Below the pieces are notes generated by a model. It was not told the origin of the DNA and searched no databases. It worked only from the letters and a program-made list of their open reading frames with translations. From Acidimicrobiia bacterium (GTDB taxonomy: Bacteria; Acidobacteriota; Vicinamibacteria; Vicinamibacterales; CAVVIG01), in contig VFZL01000038.1 of NCBI GenBank assembly GCA_016871175.1, positions 1-39,771 of the forward strand: 39,771 nt of DNA. The letters run 5' to 3'. Positions within the stretch are counted from its first letter, which is position 1. Every line of letters starts with the position of its first letter. The position numbers and the translations under genes are program-made. Of this stretch, positions 9,699 to 18,154 are shown one piece after another.

Positions 9699-10451
9699 TC
9701 ACCGCGTGGGAGAAGTCGAGGCCGTTGAACTCGTCGTCGCCACATCTGCAGGGTTCGCGCCCGCAGCGACGGCATCGACGACCGATTGAAGGATGACGAG
9801 ACCGTCAGTGCCCCCGAGGAGCCGTTCGCACGCTCGCTCGGGATGCGGCATCATGCCAACCACATTGCGGCGCTGGTTGCAGATGCCGGCGACGTTGTGG
9901 ACCGAGCCGTTCGGATTGGCCGCGTCGTCGACCTGACCCGACGGGGAACAGTAGCGAAACACCACCTGGCGATTGGACTCCAACCGCGACAGCACGTCCG
10001 CGTCCGCGTAGTAGTTCCCCTCACCATGACCGATGGGGATCCGAAGCACTTGCCCCGCCTGTGCGCGACGCGAGAACGGCGTGTCGGTCTGCTCGACGCG
10101 GATGTACAGGTGCTCGCAGCGATACTTGAGCTCTCGATTGCGAAGCATGGCGCCCGGCAGCAATCCGGACTCGAGCAGGATCTGGAAGCCGTTGCAAATC
10201 CCGAGCACGGGACCACCACGATCGGCGAACGCTTTGATGGCCGGCATGATTGGCGAGAAGCGCGCCATCGCACCCGTGCGCAGGTAGTCACCGTGCGCGA
10301 ACCCCCCAGGCAAGATCACGACGTCCGCGTCGTGCAGACTCGTGTCCTTGTGCCAGACGAGCTCAGCGCGCTCGCCCAACACTTGCGTCGCCGCGTGATA
10401 CGCGTCGTGATCGCAGTTCGAACCCGGGAAAACCACAACGCCGAATGTCAT
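9699..10451 (-). CDS. purQ: Phosphoribosylformylglycinamidine synthase glutaminase subunit PurQ
   Basis: This class I glutamine amidotransferase supplies ammonia to PurL. The 250-residue product begins [14 protein letters not shown], as the family does; an upstream GTG at 10475 would add eight residues not seen in PurQ. The nucleophile is Cys86 in GICNGFQ, and the His/Glu partners lie in PHPERACE near the C-terminus. A further ~15 residues at the end are Ala/Ser/Thr-rich and probably disordered. It is separated from purS by 109 bases, the largest gap inside the purine operon. Confidence 0.96.
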   Translation of the reverse strand: MTFGVVVFPGSNCDHDAYHAATQVLGERAELVWHKDTSLHDADVVILPGGFAHGDYLRTGAMARFSPIMPAIKAFADRGGPVLGICNGFQILLESGLLPGAMLRNRELKYRCEHLYIRVEQTDTPFSRRAQAGQVLRIPIGHGEGNYYADADVLSRLESNRQVVFRYCSPSGQVDDAANPNGSVHNVAGICNQRRNVVGMMPHPERACERLLGGTDGLVILQSVVDAVAAGANPADVATTSSTASTSPTR

Positions 10452-10560
10452 TGTCCTAGTGGCGCTCCGTCCCACGCCCCCACAACGCCCTCACCGGCTC
10501 CGACGCGTCGGCGGACAGGACGGCTCGAGTGCTCGAATCCTTGGTCATTTCGGGCCTCGC
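10452..10560 (-). other. 109-base spacer between purS and purQ
   Basis: This is the only sizeable gap inside an otherwise tightly packed purine operon. I see no terminator with a T-run, no promoter of good quality and no small gene in it. It may hold a translational signal for purQ (ACGGAG upstream of the ATG) or simply be loose spacing. Confidence 0.3.
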
Positions 10561-10800
10561 TTACTCCACCTCGACGCGGTAGCTCTCGATGACCGGGTTC
10601 GCCAGGACTTTATCGGCGACCTCGGCGGCCAACGCCTTCGCGGCATCGACCTCGGTCGTCTGCAAGTCGAGCTCGAAATACTTCCCTTGCCGCACATCGT
10701 CCACGTTGGCGTAACCCAGGGAGTGCAAGGCTTCGGCAATCGTTCGACCCTGCGGGTCGAACACGGATGGTTTAAGCGTGACGTACACGCGTGCGCGCAT
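10561..10800 (-). CDS. purS: Phosphoribosylformylglycinamidine synthase subunit PurS
   Basis: This small subunit bridges PurL and PurQ. The 79-residue product matches PurS throughout: an N-terminal strand ARVYVTLKPSVFDPQG, then EALHSLGY, the strand VRQGKYFELDL, and the end segment ADKVLANPVIESYRVEVE. Length and pattern are typical. The ATG at 10800 directly follows the purB stop codon with no spacer, so translation is probably coupled. Confidence 0.96.
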   Translation of the reverse strand: MRARVYVTLKPSVFDPQGRTIAEALHSLGYANVDDVRQGKYFELDLQTTEVDAAKALAAEVADKVLANPVIESYRVEVE

Positions 10801-12123
10801 TCAGCTCCTCGACAAGGTGTGCACGGGCTTAGACGCGAACACCCGGTTGAAAATCTCGTCCACGTGCCGGAACTGCTCCTCCAAGTCGAACGCCTGCTCG
10901 ATCTCGGCCAGCGAGAGCACGCGGGCGACGTCCGGATCGGCCAGGAGGAGACCCTTGAACTCTCTTTGCTCCTCGAACGACCGCATGGCGTTCCGCTGCA
11001 CCCACTCGTAGGCCTGCTCGCGCGAGATGCCACGCCGAGCCAACTCCAGCAGCACGGTGCCCGAGAACACGACGCCACGCGAGCGTTCGAGATTCTCGCG
11101 CATCCGGTCGGCGTACACCACCATGCCTTGAACGATGCGCGTGAAACGCCGAAGCATGTGGTCGAGCGCGATGAAGCTGTCCGGCAGGATCACTCGCTCC
11201 ACCGAAGAGTGCGAGATGTCGCGCTCGTGCCAAAGCGCGATGTTCTCGAACGCGGCCTGGCAATTGGCGCGGACCACCCGGGCCAAACCCACGATTTGCT
11301 CGCAGCCGATCGGGTTGCGTTTGTGTGGCATCGCCGAGGAGCCCTTCTGTCCCTTCGCGAACGGCTCCTCTAGCTCGCCGATCTCGGTCTTCTGCAACCC
11401 ACGGATCTCGAGAGCGAACGTTTCGAGTGATGCCGCGGTGATGGCGAGGGCAGCCAGCAGCTCGGCATGGCGATCGCGTTGGATGATCTGGGACGCCACC
11501 GGCGACGGCTGCAGGCCCAGTCGCTGGCAGACATCGGCTTCGACCGAGGGCGGCAAATGGGCAAACATCCCGACGGCGCCGGAGAGCTTGCCAACACTGA
11601 CGCCGGCTTTGGCGCGCTGCACACGCTCGACGTCGCGTTGCAGCTCCGCGTACCACAACGCGAGCTTCACACCAAGCGTCATGGGCTCGGCGTGCACACC
11701 GTGCGTACGGCCGATCATGGGTGTGCGGCGGTTCTGGAAGGCTCGGTCCTGAATGGCCGCACCCAAACGTTGAAGGTCCCCGAGGATGACGTCACAGGCT
11801 TCCCGCATCTGCAGCGCCTGTGCGGTGTCGATGACGTCGGACGAGGTCATGCCGAAGTGCATCCACCGTGCCGAGGGCCCGACCTTCTCGGCCACGGCGG
11901 TGGTGAACGCGATCACGTCATGTTGGGTGATCTGTTCGATTTCCTCGATTCGGGCGATGTCGAACGCGCCTCGCTCACGGAGGTCTCGCGCGGCCTCGGC
12001 CGGGACGATCCCGGCGGCCGCCATGGCCTCGGCCGCCGCAACCTCCACGCGCAACCATGTTTCGTAGCGACGCTGGTCGCTCCAGATGCAGCCCATTTCC
12101 GGGTGGGTGTAGCGGGCAATCAT
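10801..12123 (-). CDS. purB: Adenylosuccinate lyase PurB
   Basis: It cleaves SAICAR to AICAR and adenylosuccinate to AMP, releasing fumarate. The 440-residue product is of the fumarase/aspartase superfamily, with the catalytic-histidine segment RTHGVHAEP (His141), TSSDVIDTA (93-101) and the mobile signature loop GSSAMPHKRNP (261-271). The ATG at 12123 overlaps the stop of the M16 peptidase (ATGA), and its stop abuts the purS start. Confidence 0.98.
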   Translation of the reverse strand: MIARYTHPEMGCIWSDQRRYETWLRVEVAAAEAMAAAGIVPAEAARDLRERGAFDIARIEEIEQITQHDVIAFTTAVAEKVGPSARWMHFGMTSSDVIDTAQALQMREACDVILGDLQRLGAAIQDRAFQNRRTPMIGRTHGVHAEPMTLGVKLALWYAELQRDVERVQRAKAGVSVGKLSGAVGMFAHLPPSVEADVCQRLGLQPSPVASQIIQRDRHAELLAALAITAASLETFALEIRGLQKTEIGELEEPFAKGQKGSSAMPHKRNPIGCEQIVGLARVVRANCQAAFENIALWHERDISHSSVERVILPDSFIALDHMLRRFTRIVQGMVVYADRMRENLERSRGVVFSGTVLLELARRGISREQAYEWVQRNAMRSFEEQREFKGLLLADPDVARVLSLAEIEQAFDLEEQFRHVDEIFNRVFASKPVHTLSRS

Positions 12124-13391
12124 CCGACGTCCAGGCGCTCCCGATGAATCTGCAGTCCGTTGGCGTTGCCGAGAACAGTGGCCGACAGCGCGTCACGCTG
12201 GAAGAGATCGGTCGCCACACGCTGAATGTCAGCCGCCGTCACGGCCTCGATACCGGCCAGCGCTTCGTCGAGCCCGTACAACCGATCGAAGTAGATGGCC
12301 TGGCCGGCCAGGTGAAACATGCGGTTCGAGGTACTTTCCAAGCTGAGGACGCGGCTCCCCTTCAGGTGATCCTTTGCGCGTCGCAACTCGGCGGCGGATA
12401 CCTCGTCGCGCTTCACCGCGCGCAGCTCTTCGACCACCAGGTCGAGCACCTCGCCCACGGCCTCGTTGGCGCATCCCGCATACACCGTGAACGCGCCGGC
12501 GTCACGGTATGCGTGATAGCCGGAGAAGACGGCGTACGCCAACCCACGTCGCTCACGAATGTTCTGGAACAACCGCGAGCTCATCGATCCACCGAGCAGG
12601 GTGTTCAGCACGCTGATCGTGTAGCGCTCGGCGTGGTCCTGCGGATAGCTGTTCGCGCCGATGCAGATATGACTCTGTTCGAGCTCCTTGTTCCGGATGA
12701 TCACCTTGGGAACGACCACCGGAGGCGTTTCGTCCGCTCGGCCACTCCCTGGACGCAGGTCACCGAACCGTTCGTTGACGAGATCACGCAGCCGAGCGTG
12801 ATCCAAGTTGCCGACAGCCGCGACGATCAGATTCTCCGGCGTGTAGGCCTGTCGGAAATACGATGACAACAACTCGGAGGTGAACGATTCGACCGTCTCC
12901 CTGAGACCGAGAATCGGTCGTCCGAGCGGGTGGTCCTCCCAGAAGCCTTGCGTGAACAGCTCGTGGACGAGGTCATCGGGTGTGTCCTCGACCATCTTGA
13001 TTTCCTCGAACACGACCTTCTTCTCGCGATCGATGTCATCCGGGGCGAACGCGGGATTCCGGACGATGTCGGAGAGGATGTCCAGCGCGAGGGGGAGATG
13101 CTCGTCGAGCACCTTGATGTAATAGCTGGCGTACTCGCGCGCCGTGAACGCATCGAGCTGTCCGCCAATCGAATCGATGACCTCGGCTATGTCCTGTGCC
13201 GAGCGCGATTCGGTGCCCTTGAAGAGCATGTGCTCGACGAAGTGTGCGATACCGCTGCGCTCCAGCGTTTCGTGGCGCGACCCCCGCGTCAGCCAGACCC
13301 CAATTGTGACCGAGCGCACCTGTGCAACCTGCTCTGTGAGGATTCGCAGGCCGTTGTCCAGCGCGTCGGTGACAATGGGTGAATTCGGCAA
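12120..13391 (-). CDS. M16-family zinc peptidase (processing-peptidase type), first gene of purine operon
   Basis: This 423-residue zinc metallopeptidase resembles bacterial homologues of mitochondrial processing peptidase and B. subtilis MlpA/YmxG. The inverted zinc motif HFVEH is at residues 50-54 (Glu53 as base), followed by the downstream acidic helix EKKVVFEEIKMVEDTPDD. The C-terminal M16 domain includes SHICIGANSYPQDH and GGSMSSRLFQNIRERRGLAY. I chose a TTG start at 13391: GGAG lies 7 bases upstream and the product then begins PNSPIVTDALDNGLRIL, as relatives do. The open frame runs on to 13769 but that part is Arg-rich and unlike the family. No signal peptide is seen, so it is probably cytoplasmic. 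It overlaps purB by four bases. Confidence 0.9.
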   Translation of the reverse strand: MPNSPIVTDALDNGLRILTEQVAQVRSVTIGVWLTRGSRHETLERSGIAHFVEHMLFKGTESRSAQDIAEVIDSIGGQLDAFTAREYASYYIKVLDEHLPLALDILSDIVRNPAFAPDDIDREKKVVFEEIKMVEDTPDDLVHELFTQGFWEDHPLGRPILGLRETVESFTSELLSSYFRQAYTPENLIVAAVGNLDHARLRDLVNERFGDLRPGSGRADETPPVVVPKVIIRNKELEQSHICIGANSYPQDHAERYTISVLNTLLGGSMSSRLFQNIRERRGLAYAVFSGYHAYRDAGAFTVYAGCANEAVGEVLDLVVEELRAVKRDEVSAAELRRAKDHLKGSRVLSLESTSNRMFHLAGQAIYFDRLYGLDEALAGIEAVTAADIQRVATDLFQRDALSATVLGNANGLQIHRERLDVG

Positions 13392-13449
13392 TAGAGAGCT
13401 CCGCAGCCTACGCGAAGGTGAACGGAATCGGCTGACGTGGCGTAGAGGC

Positions 13450-13479
13450 ATTGGAACACGGCGCTCCGCGCTCTGGCAA
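13450..13479 (-). promoter_or_regulatory. Possible promoter of the M16-purine operon
   Basis: On the minus strand TTGCCA (13474-13479, 5/6 to TTGACA) is followed after 18 bases by TCCAAT (13450-13455, 4/6). It would start transcription about 50 nt before the TTG start of the M16 gene. Its -35 sits on the same bases as the -35 proposed for rlmN on the other strand. This is tentative, and no purine-repressor operator is recognised. Confidence 0.3.
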
Positions 13480-13501
13480 GCCTGCGTGCGCATGATAAGA
13501 T
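13473..13501 (+). promoter_or_regulatory. Possible promoter of rlmN
   Basis: CTGGCA (13473-13478) is separated by 17 bases from TAAGAT (13496-13501), which also carries an upstream TG (extended -10). Transcription would start near 13508. That is after the GTG at 13505 and so favours the later rlmN start at 13547. Confidence 0.4.
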
Positions 13502-13546
13502 CGAGTGTCGGCTCGACCAGCGACCTCACGCGTGGAGGCTCAGACC

Positions 13547-14650
13547 GTGCACGACCCCGACCCCGTTGACCAGCAGACGCGGCCGGACCTCGCCGAGCTG
13601 GAACGTCCCGCCCTAGAGGCGTGGCTTCGCGCCCACGATCACGAACCGTTCCGGGCTCGGCAGATTTTTCGCTGGCTGTACCGGCACGGCGTGACCGACC
13701 CGGCTGGAATGAGTGACCTCTCGATCGGGTTACGCGCGACGCTGGCCGCCGAGTGTCAGGTGTCCACACCCCAGATCGCGTCCCGGGAACGGTCCGGGGA
13801 CGGCACTGAGAAGTTCGCGCTGCGGTTGGGGGACGGCCGCGTCATCGAGTCGGTGTTCATCCCGGATACGCCGGCGATGACCTTCTGCGTGTCGACCCAG
13901 GTGGGATGCGCGATGGCGTGTGCGTTTTGCCTCACCGGCAAGATGGGTCTCGTGCGCCATGTCACGGCGGGCGAGATCGTCGGCCAAGTGCGCGTGCTCG
14001 CCAATGCCCTGGATCTCCAGTCGACGCCGTTCAACATCGTGCTGATGGGGATGGGTGAGCCGCTGCACAACTATGACGAAACGATGAAAGCGCTGCGCAT
14101 CCTGGCCGACGAGCACGGCATGGCGCTACCGATGCGCCGCGTCACCTTGTCCACGGTGGGCGTCCTGCCGGCCCTCGAGCGCCTGGCACGTGAACCCCTG
14201 ATGCCGAACTTGGCGATCTCACTGCACGCGCCGACCGACACACTGCGCGGCCAGCTGGTGCCCATCAATAGGAAGTACGGCGTGGCCGAGATCATCGATG
14301 CCTGCAAACGGTTCCCGCTGAAACGCCGCAATCGGATCACGTTCGAGTACGTCCTGCTGGCTGGTGTCAACGACAGCGTCGAGGACGCGCGACGACTCGC
14401 CGCTCTGCTGACAGGTGTCAGGGCGAAGGTGAACGTCATCCCGCTCAACGCCGCAGCAGGTATTCCGTTCGAGCGGCCGTCGGACGCCGCCATCGACCGG
14501 TTCGCGAGGACCCTGGCCGACCGAGGAGTGGTCGTTTCCGTTCGCAAGAGCCGTGGGCGCGACATCCGCGCGGCGTGCGGGCAACTGATCGTCGAAGGGC
14601 AGAGACGCTCCCCGGGTCAGGCGCTCGCCCTGGCCGCCTTCGGCGGCTAG
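13547..14650 (+). CDS. rlmN: 23S rRNA (adenine-2503-C2) methyltransferase RlmN
   Basis: This radical-SAM enzyme methylates A2503 of 23S rRNA and A37 of some tRNAs. The 367-residue product has the N-terminal helical domain (ARQIFRWLYRHGV), the radical-SAM cluster motif C121-AMA-C125-AF-C128, the GMGEPLHN SAM motif and a C-terminal RAACGQL that carries the second catalytic cysteine. The GTG at 13547 was preferred because a GGAGG sits 8 bases upstream (13534-13538); a GTG at 13505 has no such site. It is divergent from the purine operon and convergent with mtaB. Confidence 0.96.
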   Translation: MHDPDPVDQQTRPDLAELERPALEAWLRAHDHEPFRARQIFRWLYRHGVTDPAGMSDLSIGLRATLAAECQVSTPQIASRERSGDGTEKFALRLGDGRVIESVFIPDTPAMTFCVSTQVGCAMACAFCLTGKMGLVRHVTAGEIVGQVRVLANALDLQSTPFNIVLMGMGEPLHNYDETMKALRILADEHGMALPMRRVTLSTVGVLPALERLAREPLMPNLAISLHAPTDTLRGQLVPINRKYGVAEIIDACKRFPLKRRNRITFEYVLLAGVNDSVEDARRLAALLTGVRAKVNVIPLNAAAGIPFERPSDAAIDRFARTLADRGVVVSVRKSRGRDIRAACGQLIVEGQRRSPGQALALAAFGG

Positions 14651-14720
14651 CCCAGGCGAGTGGCCTGTCCGCGCCAAGCCTGCGAGCCCGTGAGCGTTTG
14701 AACAGGCGACAAAGTGAGCG

Positions 14721-15995
14721 CTACGAACTGACCTCGCCAATCACGCCGTCACCGGACGCAGAGGCGATTGTCACGTCGAGCCATTGATTTCTCGCGTGAC
14801 CACTGGGAATCCGCACCTTCAAGTAGTTGCCAGTCACGGCAAGGGTGCCGTCCTCAATCGTCAGCGCCCGATGCGTCGTTCCTACCTGACTGGCTCGAAA
14901 ACTCGACGTCAGCGTCGACGCCACCGCACGGACGCTGCGAGCGCGCTCCCGAATGACCGTGCCGGGCACCTTGTGGGGCATCGTCGACGCCTCGGTCCCC
15001 GGTCGATCCGAGTACGGGAAGACGTGCACGTGCGTCACGGGGGATGCACGGAGGTATCGCGTCAGCTCGTGGAAATCCTCGTCAGTCTCACCCGGGAAGC
15101 CGACGATCACATCCGTGCCAATGCTGGCGAGCGGCAGGTCGCGCCGGATGCGATCCACCAGATCGGCATAGTCGCGCAGCGTGTACGGTCGGCGCATGCG
15201 CGTCAGCATGCGATCGCTGGCATGCTGGAGCGGCAGGTGAAAGTGCGGGGCGAAGCAGGATGACTCCCGTACGAGCTCGGTAATGTCGGATCCACAATCC
15301 ATGGGCTCGAGCGAGCTGATCCGGAAGCGCATATCGGCGGACGCTGAATCCCGAAGTGCGCCCAACAGATGCGCCAAAGAAGTACGGGGCGACAGATCGC
15401 GCCCGTACGAGCCCAGGTGGACGCCGGTCAGCGCGATCTCGCGATACCCCGCGCGACGGGCCTCGTCGACCTGTCGCAGCAAGTCACCAATCGGGACGCT
15501 ACGTGGGGCTCCCCGCGTGACCGGGATGATGCAGTAGCTGCACGCCTCGTCGCAGCCCGTCTGCACGCGAACGGTCAATGCGGTCCGCCCCGCAATACCC
15601 GGCTCGAGGTGTGCTCCGCAGGCGCCCTCACCCGTTCCAAACCGCTCAGCGGTCGTCGTCAACCCGAGCTCGTCGACCATGCGTGCGAAGTCATCCTTGT
15701 CTGAGTTGCGCACGACCCAGGCGACGTTCGGGAGCGCCTTGACTTCGTCCTCACATCGAGTGGCGTAACACCCCGTGAGGATGATGCGCGCGTCCGGATT
15801 CGCGCGAGCAATGCGACGCACGATCTGGCGGGCGCCCTGGTCAGCCGACGCGGTCACCGAGCACGTGTTGACAAGCACCACGTCCGCGGATTCGGCCGGC
15901 GCGGGTTCTCCGCCACGGCCCAGGAGCGCCGATTCAAGGCGCAAGGAATCGGCCTGGTTCACGCGACAGCCGAATGTGACGACGGCGTACTTCAT
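14721..15995 (-). CDS. mtaB: tRNA t6A37 methylthiotransferase, MtaB type
   Basis: This radical-SAM methylthiotransferase converts t6A37 to ms2t6A37 in ANN-decoding tRNAs. The 424-residue product has the three N-terminal domain cysteines (Cys10 in TFGCRVNQAD, Cys45 in VNTCSV, Cys76 in LTGCYA) and the radical-SAM motif C148-DEA-C152-SY-C155. The FGCRVNQ start and the NTCSVT segment favour MtaB over MiaB or RimO, and the C-terminal TRAM-like segment is present. The ATG overlaps the purD stop (ATGA), so it is translated with purD. The 70 bases between it and rlmN hold a short CAGGC/GCCTG stem but no clear terminator. Confidence 0.92.
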   Translation of the reverse strand: MKYAVVTFGCRVNQADSLRLESALLGRGGEPAPAESADVVLVNTCSVTASADQGARQIVRRIARANPDARIILTGCYATRCEDEVKALPNVAWVVRNSDKDDFARMVDELGLTTTAERFGTGEGACGAHLEPGIAGRTALTVRVQTGCDEACSYCIIPVTRGAPRSVPIGDLLRQVDEARRAGYREIALTGVHLGSYGRDLSPRTSLAHLLGALRDSASADMRFRISSLEPMDCGSDITELVRESSCFAPHFHLPLQHASDRMLTRMRRPYTLRDYADLVDRIRRDLPLASIGTDVIVGFPGETDEDFHELTRYLRASPVTHVHVFPYSDRPGTEASTMPHKVPGTVIRERARSVRAVASTLTSSFRASQVGTTHRALTIEDGTLAVTGNYLKVRIPSGHARNQWLDVTIASASGDGVIGEVSS

Positions 15996-17293
15996 GAGGG
16001 CTGCGCCGCCCGCTCCCCGGCCAACAGCGCTTTGCGACCGATGTCTCGACGGTACTGCATGCCGTCGAACGACACGAGATCGACACCCTCGTAGGCGCGG
16101 CGGATGGCCTCGTCATAGGTGCGAGCGCCGCCCACAACCGTCAGGACTCGCCCACCCGCCGTCACGATGTGGCCTTCGCGCAGCGAGGTGCCGGCGTGGA
16201 AAACGCTTACGTTCGACAGCCGTGCGGCGGCCTCGAGACCCAGAATCACGCGACCAACGTCTGATCGCTCCGGGTAGCCTCTTGACGCGAGCACCACGCC
16301 GACGCGCGTCTCGGCAGCCAACCGCACAGGCGCGGCGCGCAGGCGGCCCTCGGCCGCTGCCATGAGGAGCGGCAGCAGCGGCTCATCGACGAGCGACAAG
16401 ATGACTTGCGCCTCGGGGTCCCCGAGCCTGACGTTGAACTCGATGACCTTCGGTCCATCCGGCGTCAGCATCAAACCGACGTAAAGAAACCCACTGAATG
16501 GATGCCCCTCGGCGGACATCCCGGCAAGCACGGGGCAAACGATCTCGCGCACGATGCGGTCGTGTAGACCCGCCGTAACGAGGCGACTCGGCGCAAAGGC
16601 GCCCATGCCACCGGTATTGGGGCCTTCATCGTTGTCGAAGATCCGTTTGTGATCCTGAGCCGTGCCCAGCGTCAGGGCCCGGATACCGTCGCAGAGGGCG
16701 AAAAACGAAACCTCCGGGCCGGTCAGGCACTCCTCAAGGACAACCCTCGCGCCGGCCGATCCGAAGCGCTGCTCAACCATCGCCTCTCGGATGGCCCTTT
16801 CGGCGCTCTCCATCTCAGACGCGATCACCACCCCTTTGCCGGCCGCCAAGCCGTCGGCCTTGATCACTAACGGGAACCCAAGGATCGCCGATTTGGCCAT
16901 GTCGAGCGCCTCGCGGTGAGTGTGGCAAGTGAGAAAGCGGGCGGTGGGCACCCCGTGTCGGTGCATGAACGCCTTCGCGAACGCCTTGCTCGTCTCGAGT
17001 CCTGCGGCGGCTCGTGTCGGACCCACAATGGCGCGGCCGGCTGCGTGAAAGCGATCGACGAGTCCGACGCTGAGGGGCAGCTCTGGACCAACGATCGTGA
17101 GGTCAACCCGCTCGCGGTCTACGAGCGCGAGCACCGCCTCCGCGCTCAGAGGGTCGACATCGATCAGCCGAGCCACCCTGGCGATGCCGGGATTCCCCGG
17201 GGCGGCGAGCACAGACGCGGGGCCGACCTCCGCAGCGCATCGCGCGGCCAGCGCGTGCTCGCGCCCTCCACTTCCGATGACGAGAACATTCAT
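15992..17293 (-). CDS. purD: Phosphoribosylamine-glycine ligase PurD
   Basis: It joins phosphoribosylamine and glycine with ATP, giving GAR, the second purine step. The 433-residue ATP-grasp enzyme begins MNVLVIGSGGREHALA as in the family, with PLSVGLVDRFHAAG, the ATP-binding segment FPLVIKADGLAAGKGVVIA, GPEVSFFALCDG and the metal-site segment IEFNVRLGDPEAQ. It heads a two-gene unit with mtaB, apart from the main purine operon. Upstream is the 182-base divergent spacer shared with rpsU; I saw no convincing promoter for purD there, although a small stem with a T-loop (CTGGA...TCCAG) lies at about 17319-17334. Confidence 0.97.
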   Translation of the reverse strand: MNVLVIGSGGREHALAARCAAEVGPASVLAAPGNPGIARVARLIDVDPLSAEAVLALVDRERVDLTIVGPELPLSVGLVDRFHAAGRAIVGPTRAAAGLETSKAFAKAFMHRHGVPTARFLTCHTHREALDMAKSAILGFPLVIKADGLAAGKGVVIASEMESAERAIREAMVEQRFGSAGARVVLEECLTGPEVSFFALCDGIRALTLGTAQDHKRIFDNDEGPNTGGMGAFAPSRLVTAGLHDRIVREIVCPVLAGMSAEGHPFSGFLYVGLMLTPDGPKVIEFNVRLGDPEAQVILSLVDEPLLPLLMAAAEGRLRAAPVRLAAETRVGVVLASRGYPERSDVGRVILGLEAAARLSNVSVFHAGTSLREGHIVTAGGRVLTVVGGARTYDEAIRRAYEGVDLVSFDGMQYRRDIGRKALLAGERAAQPS

Positions 17294-17358
17294 GAAATCA
17301 GCGAGTTAGGTTAGAAGACTGGAAAAAAATCCAGGGGCAAGGGGACCGGACTATTTCG

Positions 17359-17387
17359 TTGACCTAGGGGATGAATGCGCCTAGAAT
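17359..17387 (+). promoter_or_regulatory. Strong sigma-70 type promoter of rpsU
   Basis: TTGACC (17359-17364, 5/6) and TAGAAT (17382-17387, 5/6) are separated by exactly 17 bases, so a start near 17394 is expected. That gives an rpsU leader of about 80 nt. It is the best promoter match in the window after the rRNA promoter. Confidence 0.7.
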
Positions 17388-17418
17388 CCGCTCGGCTTCG
17401 TGCTAGCCTAACATATTT

Positions 17419-17438
17419 GGTCACTTGCCAATGTGACC
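17419..17438 (+). promoter_or_regulatory. Leader hairpin of rpsU
   Basis: Perfect arms GGTCAC and GTGACC surround an 8-nt loop in the middle of the predicted rpsU leader. It may be a protein-binding or folding element. It has no T-run, so it is not an ordinary terminator. Confidence 0.4.
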
Positions 17439-17449
17439 CCGATCCGAGC

Positions 17450-17466
17450 CACCCGTGAAAGGGGTG
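17450..17466 (+). promoter_or_regulatory. Hairpin covering the rpsU ribosome binding site
   Basis: CACCC (17450-17454) can pair with GGGTG (17462-17466), which is part of the likely Shine-Dalgarno region AAAGGGGTG, 9 bases before the GTG start. Pairing would mask the site and could allow feedback control of S21 synthesis. The pairing is visible; the regulatory role is inference. Confidence 0.4.
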
Positions 17467-17475
17467 TGATGATTC

Positions 17476-17673
17476 GTGGCTGAAGTGAAGATCCAGGAGG
17501 GTGAATCGATTGAGAGCGCCCTTCGCCGGTTCAAGCGGAAGGTTCAACAGGAAGACATCATCAAGGATATTAAGAAGCATTCCTTCTACTTGAAGCCGGG
17601 CGACAAACGCCGAGCCAAACAGGCTTTGGCACGCAAACGCAATCGGAAGAAGCTCCGACGCGAGCTCGAGTAA
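17476..17673 (+). CDS. rpsU: Small ribosomal subunit protein bS21
   Basis: This 65-residue basic protein of the 30S subunit helps mRNA binding near the anti-Shine-Dalgarno end of 16S. The sequence matches bS21: EGESIESALRRFKRKVQQEDI at the N-terminal half and a Lys/Arg-rich tail RRAKQALARKRNRKKLRRELE. It starts with GTG, preceded by the AAAGGGGTG ribosome binding region. It is the first gene after the promoter at 17359-17387 and is followed 55 bases later by a zinc-ribbon gene. Confidence 0.97.
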   Translation: MAEVKIQEGESIESALRRFKRKVQQEDIIKDIKKHSFYLKPGDKRRAKQALARKRNRKKLRRELE

Positions 17674-17728
17674 CGAGTTCGCACAGGAATAGCCGGATCG
17701 AAGACCGACCCCGACGAGGTAGCGACCG

Positions 17729-18043
17729 ATGGAGTTCCAGGACAGGACCCTCAGGTGCGTGGACTGCGGTGCGGAATTCGTTTGGGCGGCGGGCGAGCAG
17801 CAGTTCTTCGCCGACAAGAACTTCAAGAACGAGCCAAAGCGTTGCAAGGGTTGTAAGGTCAAGCGGGCCAGTCGGCCGGCAGGTCCGATCAGTCCGGTGG
17901 CTCGGGAACGTGTCGAGACGGTGACCAGCTGTTCGGCCTGCGGCAGGGAAACCACCGTGCCTTTCCGGCCGACCCAGGGTCGTCCCGTCTTCTGCAGAGA
18001 GTGCTTCCAGTCCCGGAAGTTTGCCGGGGCTGGCGGCCTGTAG
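17729..18043 (+). CDS. Double zinc-ribbon protein of unknown function
   Basis: The 104-residue product carries four CxxC pairs. CVDC and CKGC form one ribbon (about residues 10-48), and CSAC and CREC form a second (about 67-95). The pattern, with FFADKNFKNEPKRCKGCK and VPFRPTQGRPVFCRECF, resembles the small CxxC-x(n)-CxxC zinc-binding proteins common in environmental bacteria, whose role is unknown; nucleic-acid or protein binding is plausible. GAGGT lies about 8 bases before the ATG. It follows rpsU by 55 bases on the same strand and probably shares its transcript. Confidence 0.8.
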   Translation: MEFQDRTLRCVDCGAEFVWAAGEQQFFADKNFKNEPKRCKGCKVKRASRPAGPISPVARERVETVTSCSACGRETTVPFRPTQGRPVFCRECFQSRKFAGAGGL

Positions 18044-18154
18044 CCTCCAGCGGTTCTCCTCAGATGAACATGGACCCCCGCGCGGAGCCCCAGCCCGGCG
18101 CCGCGTGTGGGGTGTGCTAAGCTCACCCGACGCGCGAAAAAGTGGAGCTTGTTC

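Noticed and set aside
10452-10560. Purine riboswitch or PurR operator before purQ
   Set aside because: No conserved riboswitch core and no operator-like palindrome could be seen.
13505-13546. Earlier GTG start for rlmN
   Set aside because: No ribosome binding site, and it lies at or before the predicted transcript start; GTG 13547 has GGAGG eight bases upstream.
13392-13769. N-terminal extension of the M16 peptidase
   Set aside because: The extension is Arg-rich without family match, overlaps the rlmN region, and the TTG at 13391 has a well-spaced GGAG.
14632-14667. Stems at the end of rlmN as a terminator
   Set aside because: The GCCGCC/GGCGGC and CAGGC/GCCTG stems are short and lack a T-run; not strong enough to call.
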